From positions 87,079 to 151,078 of the forward strand of contig JAYMSP010000004.1 in NCBI GenBank assembly GCA_036897095.1: a DNA stretch of 64,000 bases, in the 5' to 3' direction. Source of the DNA: Plantago elongata (taxonomy: Eukaryota > Streptophyta > Magnoliopsida > Lamiales > Plantaginaceae). Each line of letters starts with the position of its first letter. Within the stretch, counting starts at the first letter, position 1. The notes under the pieces were generated by a model that had not been told where the DNA came from, made no database searches, and was given only the letters and a program-made list of their open reading frames with translations. Shown one piece after another: positions 12,705-23,762 of this stretch. The translations under genes were made by a program, and so were the position numbers.

Positions 12705-12890
12705 GATCGATCGATATTGCAAAGTGTGTGAACAAATACATCAAACACAAACTTATATAAATACACGTCTATGCATTTTGTCAAAGCCTTTTGAATACTT
12801 CGTTAGTAGTGCTAATTTCGTGTAAGTTTCGTGGTTGACTTTCTTTCAATTTATTAATAAATTGACTTTTGCGATCTTAACAGGATGTGC
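12705..12890 (-). promoter_or_regulatory. Promoter of MATH copy A, duplicated at copy B
   Basis: A TATA motif (TATATAA on the minus strand) lies at 12753-12759, about 50 bp upstream of the ATG. A TTGAC W-box core is near 12780. About 180 bp here are nearly identical to 22362-22545 upstream of copy B, and similarity stops abruptly near 12890. The promoter was therefore duplicated together with the gene. Confidence 0.6.
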
Positions 12891-12956
12891 ATTCTTTATC
12901 TTTCCACCCTGACTAGTACTTGATCGGTCCTTAATTTTCTTTTCAAAGAATGGAAG

Positions 12957-15038
12957 TTTTTTTTTTTTTTTTTAAAGAACAGAGCCTAGGCGAGGCTCTC
13001 GAATTTTATATATATATATATTAAATTCATAACGGTTTGAAAGAACCCGCAAATACAAAAGGCACCAGAATAATTACATTCCATCAAAAGACCCAGCTAA
13101 CTAACCACTTTACAATGAACTTTCCATATACAAAATATACCGAAGGAGACAATACTGAAGACGACGTGTATGTGCCATTCTCCTTGCTGGTGGAACCAAA
13201 AGAACGATTATGCCATGTCAGGATTCGCCCATGTGCGTGCCAATTGTGCCAAACGATACCAATAGTCTGTCTGCAGCTACATGTACAACCTGATGTCCGC
13301 AATGTTTGATTGCTGCTCTTTCCCGCACAAAACATCTGCAAAATTATCATTAGATGTTCCCCAGTACCGTCTGCATTTAGCCTGCAACTATGCATCCATA
13401 TTAAGGCATGTACTGCCATATTCATGTCCATACCTTGTTTCAAAGCTCTAGGCAACTAAACTGCAGGTTGAATATATAATAGAACTTCTGTCAAGTAAAT
13501 CCACAACAGGCCAGGCTGCAGAGGAACTGCTCCAAACCTTCTCCACAGTAACATCAGTCAATGAAACATAGGAAAAACAACGTGTAAACCAATCTCTCTC
13601 AATACCAACAACAAAACAATAACTGAAGTGCATATCTACCAATCTGTTCAATCTGTGCAATACCATCACAATCATGTCCAAACCATCCTGTAAAATATTT
13701 CTCCTCATATGTGTGCAGAAAAGGATAAGTGTAAGTCCTAGTAGAAATGGAGAAGAGGAGAGAAAGATGCAAGAAAACATAGAGTATTTTTGCTAGTGTG
13801 AGGGGAGGCAAGGGATCTCTCCTCGTCAAATAAAATGTCATTAACATGCCCTTTCTTGCATCCCAAACACTCACAAGTATGTATGAATGCAACAAATAAA
13901 ATGCAGAAGGGTTAGAGCCCCTCCAATCCCTAACCGTTCTACTGAAAGTGTTCCTTCCCTCCCCTCGAGATCCACCCTTACTTAACAAATAACAATGAAC
14001 CTCAGACACAAGGTAGCAAAATGCAGATATGAGTAATTTGTGTGGGTTGTGAAGACTCAGCAGTAATCTAAAGTTTTTGTGAGACTTAAAGGCACAAAAA
14101 AGGGCTGCAGGTTTAGAGAGGATATTGCAGGCCTGAAGGAATGAGGTACAGTTTTGGAGAAAATTGTTGCAATTGTGATTAGACTTGGAGGCTATAAACT
14201 GTAGGGTTGAGTGGCAATGCAGTAAACTGTAGTTTTGGAAGAGCCTGGGGATACAACAATGGGTTGCAGGGTGGCAAAAAGAACTGCAAACCTGGTGCGG
14301 TAACCTGCAGAACTGAGTGGTGCAGCAGCAATCTGCAAATGCAAGTGGTACAGCAGATAAAAGAAGTACAATAGTGACCTGAAGGAATATACTGCAATTT
14401 TGAGGAAAAGAACTACAGCCAATTTGAAGCCATTCACTGTTGTTTTGAGAAAGAGTATCTACAGTATGCAGGAAAATCGAAGGCATACACTACTGAAGAA
14501 AAAAGGATGCAATTTTGAGTGAGAGCTCTGCAAGCAAACTGAGGACACCCACTACAGTTTTGGTGGAATTCCTTGTACAAATAACAGTTGCATACAACAC
14601 AGCAAAGCAAAAACAAATCATGTTTGTGGGTCTTTTTCTTTCTGTTTTTGACCTATTCTGAACTGTATATTCTTTTTTTCCAGCTCTTTTTATCTTGATT
14701 TTCTTTTTTAAACTGTATTATTCTTTTTTTGCAGTCTCCTTCCCTTTTCTGTTTTCTACTCCACCTCCTCAACTCCAAAGACTCCAAACAATTGCAGTAT
14801 AAGTATGGGAAATGGACCCATTCAACAATAGACCGTGCAAAATTAAAGAGTGTGTGCAGAAGAGGATGTGTAAGTGGTTCTGCAAGGTTGGGGTCTAAAA
14901 AAGGTGAGAGGAAACATAGGTCAGAAAAGTGAAGTGGAAGAAGGGGGAGAGATACCCTTCTATGCTCAGAATCCTGCAAAAAATTACCACCACGTTCAAT
15001 TTGTGATCCCACAATGAGTGAATGCAAGTGAAAACAAA
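12957..15038 (-). mobile_element. 3' region and poly(A) tail of the LINE relic
   Basis: On the minus strand this continues downstream of the LINE RNase H-like frame and ends in CTCGCCTAGGCTCTGTTCTTT followed by a run of about 17 A (12957-12974). Such a tail is typical of target-primed retroposons. GAGCCTCGCCTAGGCTC is a small hairpin just before the tail. The stretch between has several open frames but no domain I recognise. At about 14100-14620 it is full of short degenerate TGCAG/CTGCA-containing units. It could instead hold a second inserted repeat. Confidence 0.45.
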
Positions 15039-17330
15039 CTAGATTGAAAGAGTCTCTCCAAACTTTAACAAATCTAGTGATAAGGAATATGCAGTCCCTC
15101 CCTTCCCGTGGAGCAGTGGCATGATCCTTACATATGATAACCCAAGTACATTGTACCTGACTTTGCGCAAAAGGTTGAAACAGTTTCCATACCTGTGGAT
15201 AACCTTATTTACCTTCAATGGAAGTTGATTACTAATAAGTGTAAAAGAGTTATTGCCTTCTTTATCGAATATATTTGATAACCACACATGATAAATATTC
15301 CAAATATAATGAAAACAACAAGGATTACATAAGTCCGTGGGAATAGTATTTCCAAAAGTGAGTTTGCTAGCTTCTTTGGCCAAAATATCGGCACTGACAT
15401 TCTCTTCCCGATAAACAAAAGATATTGACGTGCTTGTTATTCTGATCATCATTCTACTAATATCATCCAGTAGTAGTTGTTGGTGTGGTGTGACTGCATC
15501 CTTCCTGTTTAAACATGCAAGTAGAAATTTAGAGTCAGTTTGTATACCAATAGAATTAATCTCATTTTGTAGACATAGGATTAATCCTTTTTGTAAGGCG
15601 ATGATTTCTGCTGTGTTATGATCTGTTATTCCGATGAACGAAGTACTTGCAATGACAAATTCTCCTTAGTTGTTTCTAAATGATTCCAACCCCTGCTTGC
15701 CCATTAGTTTGACAGGATCCATCATGTTCATTGTGAGATGAAAAAGTGATGGTTTCCATTTATAAATAATTGGATGTTTTTGTGTTTGTTTTGCTTTTTT
15801 CATCAAAGGTCTGTTTTCTTGGATTGTGTTAAGAAGCTGACGATGAAACTTAGTGATATATAAGTTCGAGTTTTTAAAAAATTTCTTATTTATGTGTTTA
15901 CAAATCATCCAACAAGATAAAATGTTGATAAGTTGAGATTCAGAATTAAAAGGGGTTTGAAATAAAAGTTCTACAAAAAAGAATGAAGAAAAAAAAAACG
16001 ATACAATTGTAAAACTAAAGTTTTGAAGTGGTCTCGTGTTCATTAAATTATGAATACGAATAAATGTTGGACATTCAAAAAAACAAGTGCTGACAAGTTG
16101 CAGGGTGTTGATTACACAAAAAATAAATGTTTGAGGAAATGATATTTTGTTTATATAACCTGTCAGCTGTAGCAAGGCGATTATGAGTTACTAACCAACA
16201 TAAAAATTTAACTCGTGGTGGTATATGTAGTTTCCAAATTTTCTTCCAAGGCCAATCTGGCAGGATACTAGGTTCCTTAGTTTCCTGCAGAAACCTATAA
16301 GCCATTTTGACCGAAAATTTACCAAGAATACTATGAGACCAGGTCAGAGTATCTTGATGTTCTGTTGTGTTCAAAGGAATTGCCAATATAGTAGTAGCTA
16401 ATTCCAATGGAAGAATGGATTTTAGTTTATCAAAATCCCAAGTACCATTAGAAATTAGATGTTGGACAGTTTGGAAAGGATCAAAGTCAGATACATAGTC
16501 TTTTATTTTCCAGGTATCGAATGATCTTCCCAAAAGGAAGTTGCAGAACCATCACTAATTTGATGCAAAAGTACCTTTTTGAAAATTTCTTGAAGCTTAA
16601 TGATATTTCTCCAGAACCAACTATGGTTGGATTTAGAAACCGCTTGAAGGAATTGAGTATGGGGAAAATACTTAAATACTCTTATAAAACTTATACTAAA
16701 GAGTATTAGATTGAAAGGTAAGTCTTCACAAATGTTTTAGAAGGAAAGCATTGTTGAGAGTATGTAAATCCCTAATACCCAATCCACCAAGACATTTTGG
16801 TTTGCAAACTTTTTTCCAATTGATTTTACCAGTGGTTTTACCATTCTGTTTCCCATTCCAAAGAAAATGTTTACTGATTTGTTCCAATTTGTCTAGGCAA
16901 GTAGAAGGAATTTTAGTAATAAACATGAATTGTAAGCTGGAATAGCATTTGTTACATTCTGTACTAAGACTAATCTTTCCGCATAAGACAAATTTTTCGT
17001 ATACCGAATATTTAATTTATTCATTGACCAATTGATCATGTGTTCAAATAAATCTTTCTTTTTAGCTCCCACGAGAAACGGAAGACCAAGATATTTGTCA
17101 AGACGTTTATTAGGGATAGCTCCCAAGTAATATGTTATTTTTTGCTTTACCCTTACAGGTGTGGTACGAGAAAAAATAATACGACTCTTTTGCCAACAAA
17201 CATTTTTTCCTGATGCAAGGGCATATTCTTCAAGTGTTTCTGATATTGTTTTAACTGATTTTTCATCTCCTTGACTAAAATTTAAACAATCATCAGCAAA
17301 GCATAAAATTGGAATGCCGTGGTTGGCAAG
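15039..17330 (-). mobile_element. LINE (L1-type) relic: RT, zf-RVT and RNase H-like parts
   Basis: Read on the minus strand from 17330 down. A reverse-transcriptase stretch includes the CFADD catalytic box at about 17300-17312. RT 3' segments follow (KYLGLPFLVG, then FLWNGKQNGK and CLGGLGIRDL at 16726-17126). A zf-RVT domain lies at 16075-16533 (WPWKKIWKLHIPPRVKFLCWL). A linker follows, then an RVT_3/RNase H-like domain at about 15039-15668 (AEIIALQKGL, QTDSKF, REENVSADILAKEAS). Frames shift several times (for example near 16540-16720 and 16100) and there is no complete RT, so it is dead. The element is 5'-truncated at about 17330, where a Ty3/gypsy fragment of opposite orientation begins. 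It sits between the two MATH paralogues. Confidence 0.85.
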
Positions 17331-17377
17331 TCATAGTCCAATAGTTATGGAAGTGAGGTCATAGTCCAATAGTTATG
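17330..17377. repeat. 20-bp direct repeat at the LINE/gypsy junction
   Basis: GTCATAGTCCAATAGTTATG occurs at 17330-17349 and again at 17358-17377, exactly between the truncated LINE and the gypsy fragment. It marks the breakpoint where the two relics were joined. Confidence 0.7.
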
Positions 17378-18150
17378 TGGAGAATGTGGTACGAGTTTTG
17401 CCGCGCCTTGATTTTAGAGAGGATCTCCTCCATGAGGAAACTAGCAACCGAGGATTGCAAGTATTTCGCAAGTGCGATTATGATTGCATAGTTCTTAACT
17501 GTGCAATAGCAAGGCAACATATGTTGAAACCAGGTGAGCCTCTAACCTTCATGAGCACCTTAGAAAACAAGGTAGTGAGTATCATGGTTGACTCTGGTGC
17601 TAGCCTCAACTTCATATCAACTGTATTGGTGGAGCATTTGGGCCGGCCAAGGGTGAGAGGGCAATTGGGGACTATTGCGTTGACCGCTAGTGGGGGTAGT
17701 TGTACGATGTGATCAGTACTACATGCATGTACCCATTGTCATCCAGCATGTGAGGTTCACAATTGATTCTTATGCAATGGAGAGCTCTGAGGAGGACATC
17801 ATGTTTGGAATACCATGGTTGCAATCTGTAGGACCAGTGATGATGCATTTCAAAGAGCGTTCAATGACACTAGTGGTTGGGAACCAAGTTCTCTTCTTAA
17901 AGGGTCTTGGATTTTGTGGTGACAAGTCGTTGAACCACCAGTTAGCCGTACTGAAGATGGGTACTTTAGGCGCTACCAACTAGCTTTTGGGGCCACTATT
18001 GAGATTGCGACTGAAGGATCTGAGACTCAAGTTCCACAAGGTGAAGTATCTGGAAGGAACCTTGGGGACAAGGTTCATCTGCAGGAGGAGGAGATGATAC
18101 GAGCTGATATTGTCAAGAGGCGTAGGCGCGATTCTACATGGAATTAAAGA
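17377..18150 (+). mobile_element. Ty3/gypsy retrotransposon relic: aspartic protease region and pol tail
   Basis: A frame at 17377-17712 carries a retroelement aspartic protease with the active-site box VDSGASLNFIS. It shifts by one base near 17695 and continues to 17983 with FGIPWLQSVGPV, a protease C-terminal segment. Directly after, at about 18000-18150, the sequence resembles the very end of a gypsy polyprotein (NLGDKVHLQ followed by a basic tail). Reverse transcriptase, RNase H and integrase are missing. A large internal deletion has therefore joined the protease to the pol end, and the element cannot move by itself. Confidence 0.75.
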
Positions 18151-18171
18151 AGGCATCATCCTCCTAGTTAA

Positions 18172-18718
18172 TGTTAATTAGTTATTTATGTTATGTGGAC
18201 ATTTATTTATGGATTAGATTATGTCTTGATAATTAAGTATACTTGATTAGGAAGAATTATTATTAGAGTAAGTCTTACTAACTAGGTAGAGTATTTGGTT
18301 AGGAGATTCTTATTGGGTTAATCCCATAGTAGTTGTAAAGGTTATAAATACCTCAACCCCCTTCTCAGTTTAATAAGATGAAAAAGATGAGTTTATGAGT
18401 AAAACAGAGTGTTCTCCGACAGATGACTCGAGGAGATATGTTGTTTAGTACTTAAGTGTACACCGGGATAAATCCTAGAGAGTAGGCCTCTCTTTGGTTG
18501 CGGGAAGTGTCATGTATAGGTGGCTATGTATTCTTGTGTGCTAGCCGATCTACTTCGTCTAGAGATATAGGGTTGGTTGTGCTCTTTAGCACTCTGATTG
18601 TGTAGATCTGGAGTTTATCTAGTAGAATATCTCATTGGTGTTTTAAGCCTTATACCGTGCATACATATATTTGGGTTGATTGGCTGATTTGTAGCCAGAT
18701 CTATCCGGGTACCTAACA
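18172..18718 (+). mobile_element. Gypsy-type LTR (3' LTR of the relic)
   Basis: A 547-bp segment begins TGTTA and ends TAACA, a perfect 5-bp terminal inversion with the standard TG...CA. It follows directly on the gypsy pol tail. Inside, TTATAAATA at about 18342-18350 is a TATA box candidate, and AATAAG near 18373 could be a poly(A) signal, as expected in an LTR. The matching 5' LTR is not in the flanking sequence. Confidence 0.7.
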
Positions 18719-19456
18719 GTTTTTAGTGTATACTAGCATTGTATAAATCGAGAGTTGATAAGTGATTACTATGTATTGCGGATAATTTGAGTTGATTTGA
18801 TGTAATATGCTTAATTGATTGATTGCGTAATAGCATGATTGTAATATTGATATTCTCAGAAAAAAAAAAAAAAGGATTACTAAAACTCTTCAAAAGCACA
18901 AGAAATGGTCAAAATCGAAAACCATTACAAGATCAAAACTCCACACCATTACCCAAATCTCATACAGAATCAACCTATTACAAGAAACCGACACAAAATC
19001 TCTACACCATCACGGAGGTTGGACGTGAGTCTTTAGTCCTAAATCATACAACCATCAACAGAAAATATTAACATCCGGGACTTTACCTCTTTCAATTGCC
19101 AAAATCATCATCATACAATGTCAACGGAAGCCATAAATATCTCGGACTTGAACATCGTCAGTTCCAATAAATACCAAATCCCAAGCCTCAACTAGCCTTA
19201 CCCGTCCCCCTATACCCTAAAGTAAGTTACAAGTAATTTAAGACAAGGTCCTAGGCTCGAAAACCGTCAATTTCAAAGTTATACGCCAGATAAACCTTAA
19301 ACCCTAAACTTAAATAAATACATTTTACACAAACTCAAATTACATAGTTCACTATGAAACTTGAACATTAAATCAGGAGTATATCGCTTTCTTTAACCAA
19401 CTCCGTCAACACGGTAACACGGACACACTTTTTTAGTAGGAAAATCGATCACAAGT
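18719..19456. other. Intergenic, no gene seen
   Basis: AT-rich sequence between the LTR and the 3' end of MATH copy B. There is an A run near 18860 followed by CCATTAC/CACCATTAC-containing text with no repeat structure I can define. No coding frame is supported. Confidence 0.4.
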
Positions 19457-22361
19457 TCACAGCAAGTGATTTATGTACATGCCTTTGACAATTGCTGTTA
19501 CCTTCATTTCGATTTCAATCATACAAGAATCCTTCACAATAAAACCATTTTTTAAATCCTTCACACGAGCTATCTGAGTATCGGACTCCGTAAAATACCA
19601 ATCCTTGAACAAACCTTTAGCTGCAATTACAAAAAAAAAAATCAACACGGTGTTATTTGAAATATTGCGATCACGATATGACTCAATATGCACATATAGT
19701 CCTTTCCAGAAGATCAAATAATGAAATAATTGCACTGTTATGCTCTTGCAGCTATATAAATTCATTTTGGGGCCTTTTTCTATTTAAAGAAGAAGATTGG
19801 ATCCTGGATCTATTAATAAAAAGGATTGGATCCCCTATTTATTCATTTCGAAATAATGAAATCACCCTGTTTACCAATAACTTTTATTTAACTTTTTAAA
19901 TTCCATAAACTTTTTCTAATGAAAATCTAAACATGCAGCTTTTTAAAAAAAGATTAGTTGGTTTGAAAAGCTAGAAGGAACTTGTTGAAAAAAAACTACC
20001 AGCTACTTTTTTAACTAATTTTGCTAAACAGAGCCAAATGTACAGGTAATATTAGCTACTTCTATACTACATTACTACTAGTTATGTTGAATCATACGAA
20101 AAATCAAAAAAAATTATCTTAAGTTGTGTCATTTCTGAAAAAAAATTACCTATTTTATTACGTTCAATTTTGGTATCTTAAGTTGACATTTTGTTCAATT
20201 TGAGTACTTCGTCGGTCACAACTAAGGTTACCCTTTTCGAATTTTTCTAGTTCGAATTATACATGTATAGATTAATAAGGTTTTGTTCATTTCTCTGCGC
20301 TAAAACTTAACCTATTTAAACTGAATGGAACACTAAAATAGAATAATTAGTAGTGTTGGGGAGGTATAAGGTGGTGCAGTGGTAAAAAGGTGTTGGTATA
20401 TGAGTAAAGTAGTTGTATCTTAGCCGTATCTAAAAAAAGAAAAAAAAAATAAAGAAGCAAAGTTAAAGTGAACCAAATTAAATTGAATGGTTTCGAACTA
20501 ACTTGAATGAGTTTGCGGACGAAGATAACATAACCTAACCTAAATGTATATCCTGCAATACAATTACATACCTGTAGCAACGACATGCTTATCACTCTTT
20601 TGATTTTTGATTCGGATGATGCATTCAACTCCCAACATACTGCCAAATCGGTCTAAATCTGTGGATAGAAATATGGTGGTGTAGGGAGGAACGGATGATG
20701 ACGCCCTGGGATGCAATGTTGCCTTCCTACACAAAAGTTTATCAAAAAGAGGAACGGTATGTGACGTCCTGGGGTAAAACGTTGCATTCCTACACCAACA
20801 AAAAAAATCAGGAGGAGGATTAATAGATAGGGACACAGAGAGAATATAGAGTGAGATGTATCATGTATATACTGAGTACACACCATTGTATGTTTTCGAC
20901 TCTAAAACTTGTGGTATGTGCATTTTTTTTCTTAATGTTTGAAATATTCCAAATGTGGATATATGGTGTAGTTGTCTTGAGTATTGTTTCATCAATTCCT
21001 GTGCTGTACTTCACAAAAACCTCTGCTCCAAATATGCACCTGTCATCGACTTGAAATCCATCATCGATCAACTTTTTTTTCGAGATCAACTTTGGTAATC
21101 CCCAAGCTCGAGGATTACGCTTAGATGTTGTGAATATGAAACGAACTGCACGGGTCATTTATAATAGAATTGATCAGTGTCAACTGTCATGATTCATAAA
21201 ATTAATATCCCCCCTCCCCTCCCAATTTCATCTTAATAAGTTGACTTTTTCGAAAAATTTTAACTTTCACCTCTTTACTATTAAATTATAAAGATAATAA
21301 ATTAATAAAATTATATAGTGAAAGTTTAAGATATAATTATAGTGATTTAATTTTATTAAATATTCAATCATTATCATTTAAGTGAAATTCAAAACTAAAA
21401 TTAAATGAAAAGATGAAATTGAAACGGAAAGAGTATATACGTAGTTTAATACATATGGTAATTAGTAAAAAAAAAATGTATACCTTGCGTACAAGTGTAC
21501 TCGTCGGACTTGTAATTGTACATGAAAATTCCTAATGCGACATGAAAATCGCAAGAGTCACAACTATGGGTTATATTCGACTCTGCAGTGTACAAGTAAA
21601 CAGAAACGTAATCGCCAACGTCTGCACACTCTTTACCATTGGGATAAATCATCATTTTCCTGATAATATATAGAAAATAAATCGACGAAATAAAATTAGC
21701 ATATGTTTTTTTTTCATATGCATTTTACTTCAAATTTTATTTATTTTATCATATAGTATACCTCTAATAAGTGTTTAAGATAATTAAGGCATACGTACCA
21801 TATTTTGTTTCCGACTTTGAATTCGGTAGATTCGTAACCAGTTTTCGGTACCTTGGAGAAAGATTGAAATTCTACCCTCAAGTGTGGAGGAGGAAACTTT
21901 GTCGTGAACTCCATAACTTCTCATAATTTCAGCAAGGAAACAAGATCATTATTCATTACAATATTTTTCTAGAAATCAACTCAATCTCAAGCTGAATTTT
22001 TTTTTTCGAGATACAATATTATAATTACAATACTCGATCGTACAAATAATTTTATCAATTCAATAGTCACTATATAGATAAATAAATCATTCATTTCAAA
22101 AAATTGAACCTATAACATTTTGGGTACGATGTGAATTAGCTTACGCCTATTTATAAATACTTTAACAATGTTAAATTGAAGTTATTCGGATACAATATTG
22201 TTCTATGATAAATTAGTAAACTGAAATACCATAATAAAGTAAGTAATATTTTTTTGATTCTCCCTAACGTGTAGTATAAATTTGTAAAAGTGAAGGGAGA
22301 TGAAGAGTGAATTGATACCTTCGTAACTGTCATCAATATCTTGCAGTGTGCGAGTCGTCAT
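19457..22361 (-). CDS. Double MATH (TRAF-like) domain protein, copy B
   Basis: This is a paralogue of the 9910-12704 gene with the same six-exon plan: 22319-22361, 21799-21916, 21484-21659, 20884-21145, 20572-20789 and 19457-19620, giving 326 residues. Domains are as in copy A. The first MATH shows VEFQSFSKVPKTGYESTEF and GFQVDDRCIFGAEVFV. The second shows HIWNISN, ECIIRI, KDWYFTES and GFIVKDSCMIEIEM. Exons 1, 2 and 4 are identical in length to copy A, and exon 3 is 6 nt longer. Exon 5 starts with a duplicated segment of 63 nt that carries a second usable acceptor (exon start 20726), so splicing could yield 326 or 305 residues in the same frame. The C-terminus differs from copy A (KGMYINHLL). 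Intron 5 is about twice as long because it contains a MITE. The frame is intact. Confidence 0.85.
19864..20034. mobile_element. Short hAT-like MITE in intron 5 of MATH copy B
   Basis: It begins ACCCTGTTTACCAATAAC and ends TTTGCTAAACAGAGCC, with inverted ends of about 11 bp. It has the same end words as the outer MITE at 9063-9652. It is absent from the corresponding intron of copy A, so it inserted after the gene duplication. Confidence 0.5.
20727..20789 (-). repeat. 63-bp in-frame duplication at an exon 5 acceptor
   Basis: Both the segment starting at 20789 and the one starting at 20726 begin GTAG|GAA.GCAAC and continue with CCCAGG.CGTCA and CCGTTCCTC. Each keeps a full acceptor. The inserted 63 nt has no stop, so either acceptor leaves the reading frame open. 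Copy A has a single version. Confidence 0.75.
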
Positions 22362-22545
22362 GATCGATCGATATTGCAAAGTGTGTACACAAATACATCA
22401 AACACAAACTTATATAAATACACGTCTATGCATTTTGTCAAAGCCTTTTGAATACTTCGTTAGTAGTACTAATTTCGTGTAAGTTTCGTGGTTGACTTTC
22501 TTTCAATTTATTAATAAATTGACTTTTGCGATCTTATCAGGATAT
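22362..22545 (-). promoter_or_regulatory. Promoter of MATH copy B
   Basis: It nearly matches 12705-12890 upstream of copy A, including the TATA motif at about 22410-22417. Similarity ends close to 22545, which gives one edge of the duplicated unit. Confidence 0.6.
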
Positions 22546-22782
22546 GCATTTTTTGATGACTAACTCTTTGTTGTGTTTTGATCAAATAAAATACATTTTC
22601 TACCAATCTGTCTCAAGAGAGATTCCAAATATCATTGTGCTTATGGGCTACTAGTATGTCATTGTCTTTTTTAGGGTATTATATATACCATTTCTTTATC
22701 TTTCAAAAGTTGCAATACAATTCTTGAACGCAATATACATTTCTATTAAGTGTAGGATCGTTTGTACTAAATGTAATATACA

Positions 22783-23762
22783 TCTTTATATATTATAAAA
22801 AGCCCTTTAAATTATTAAAATAATATAATAAACCTCAAAATGGGACATGAAAGTGTCATTTACTTGTAAAATTGTCATTTCACTTGTAAAAATGTCATTT
22901 ACTTTCGTAAATTGTTTAATGCTTATTTTCTAGTTCTCTAACAATCGTCTACTAATAATGATATTTTCATGTCAAAGTGTTATTTGACTTGTTAATGTGT
23001 CATTTCATGTTTACAATTTGTTTAGCGATTCTTCTCTATTTTCTAGCTTCTATTAAGAAACGATATTTCAATATTTCTTTGCTCACAAACTCACGCTACA
23101 CGTAACACCCCTTCACCCATCTCAGTTGTTGTTTCCTCATTAATTGTTATGTGTGTGTGGATCAGACTCCAGCTCACATGCACGTTATTACGATTATATA
23201 ACTTTGGGTGTGTTTGCGACTCGATTAGATTACTCAATTTCACAACCCGACTGTAATGAGAATAGTCCAATTCACTTTGTTCACTATTTGGCTGGAGTGC
23301 AGGTTGCCTCAATGCTAGGTCTCGCAATTTAGAAGTCAGTCGCTATAAGCACAGATAATTGGGTCTATTTTTTCATCAATCGTTTCAAAAGGCATCTTCT
23401 ATGTACTTTAACCTAAAGATATGCTATATACATTACTTTTATTAAAATCATAAATACATTTATATTTCTTGTCTAGATATACTATGTTAATTGACAATCC
23501 TGGTTAAATTACAATGTCCACTACTAATTTGCTATTGTTTGATGTATTTGAAATATCGTTAACATTTTATATTTTTTCAATTGAATATCTTAAGCACTAT
23601 TTCAGGGTTCTACACTAGAAAAGTATCAAGTTCAGAATAATATTTAAACAAAATTGATGTATAGAGTTTATGTATGGAACTAGACATGTAGTATAGTAAT
23701 TAATATATGATTAATTTATAAAATTTACGGACACCACATTTAGCGTGGTGTATCATTTCTAG
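22783..23762 (+). mobile_element. Non-autonomous Helitron, about 980 bp
   Basis: The 5' end reads A|TCTTTATATATTATAAAAAG, the TC-start pattern of plant Helitrons. The 3' end has the hairpin ACACCACATTTAGCGTGGTGT followed about 7 bp later by CTAG|T. Host A and T flank the ends, as expected for insertion into AT. There are no terminal inverted repeats and no helicase coding. Internal text (GTCATTT-rich, then CTCACAA...ACACCCCTT) and the 3' end match 26810-27717. Confidence 0.6.

Noticed and set aside
13599-14486. Long minus-strand frame of 295 codons
   Set aside because: Cys/Phe/Leu-rich composition is produced by the degenerate TGCAG text. No domain or homologous pattern is seen, and it lies in the LINE 3' region.
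20345-20450. Second tRNA-derived SINE
   Set aside because: GGTGCAGTGGTAA followed by an A-rich end suggests one, but no B box or target duplication could be found.
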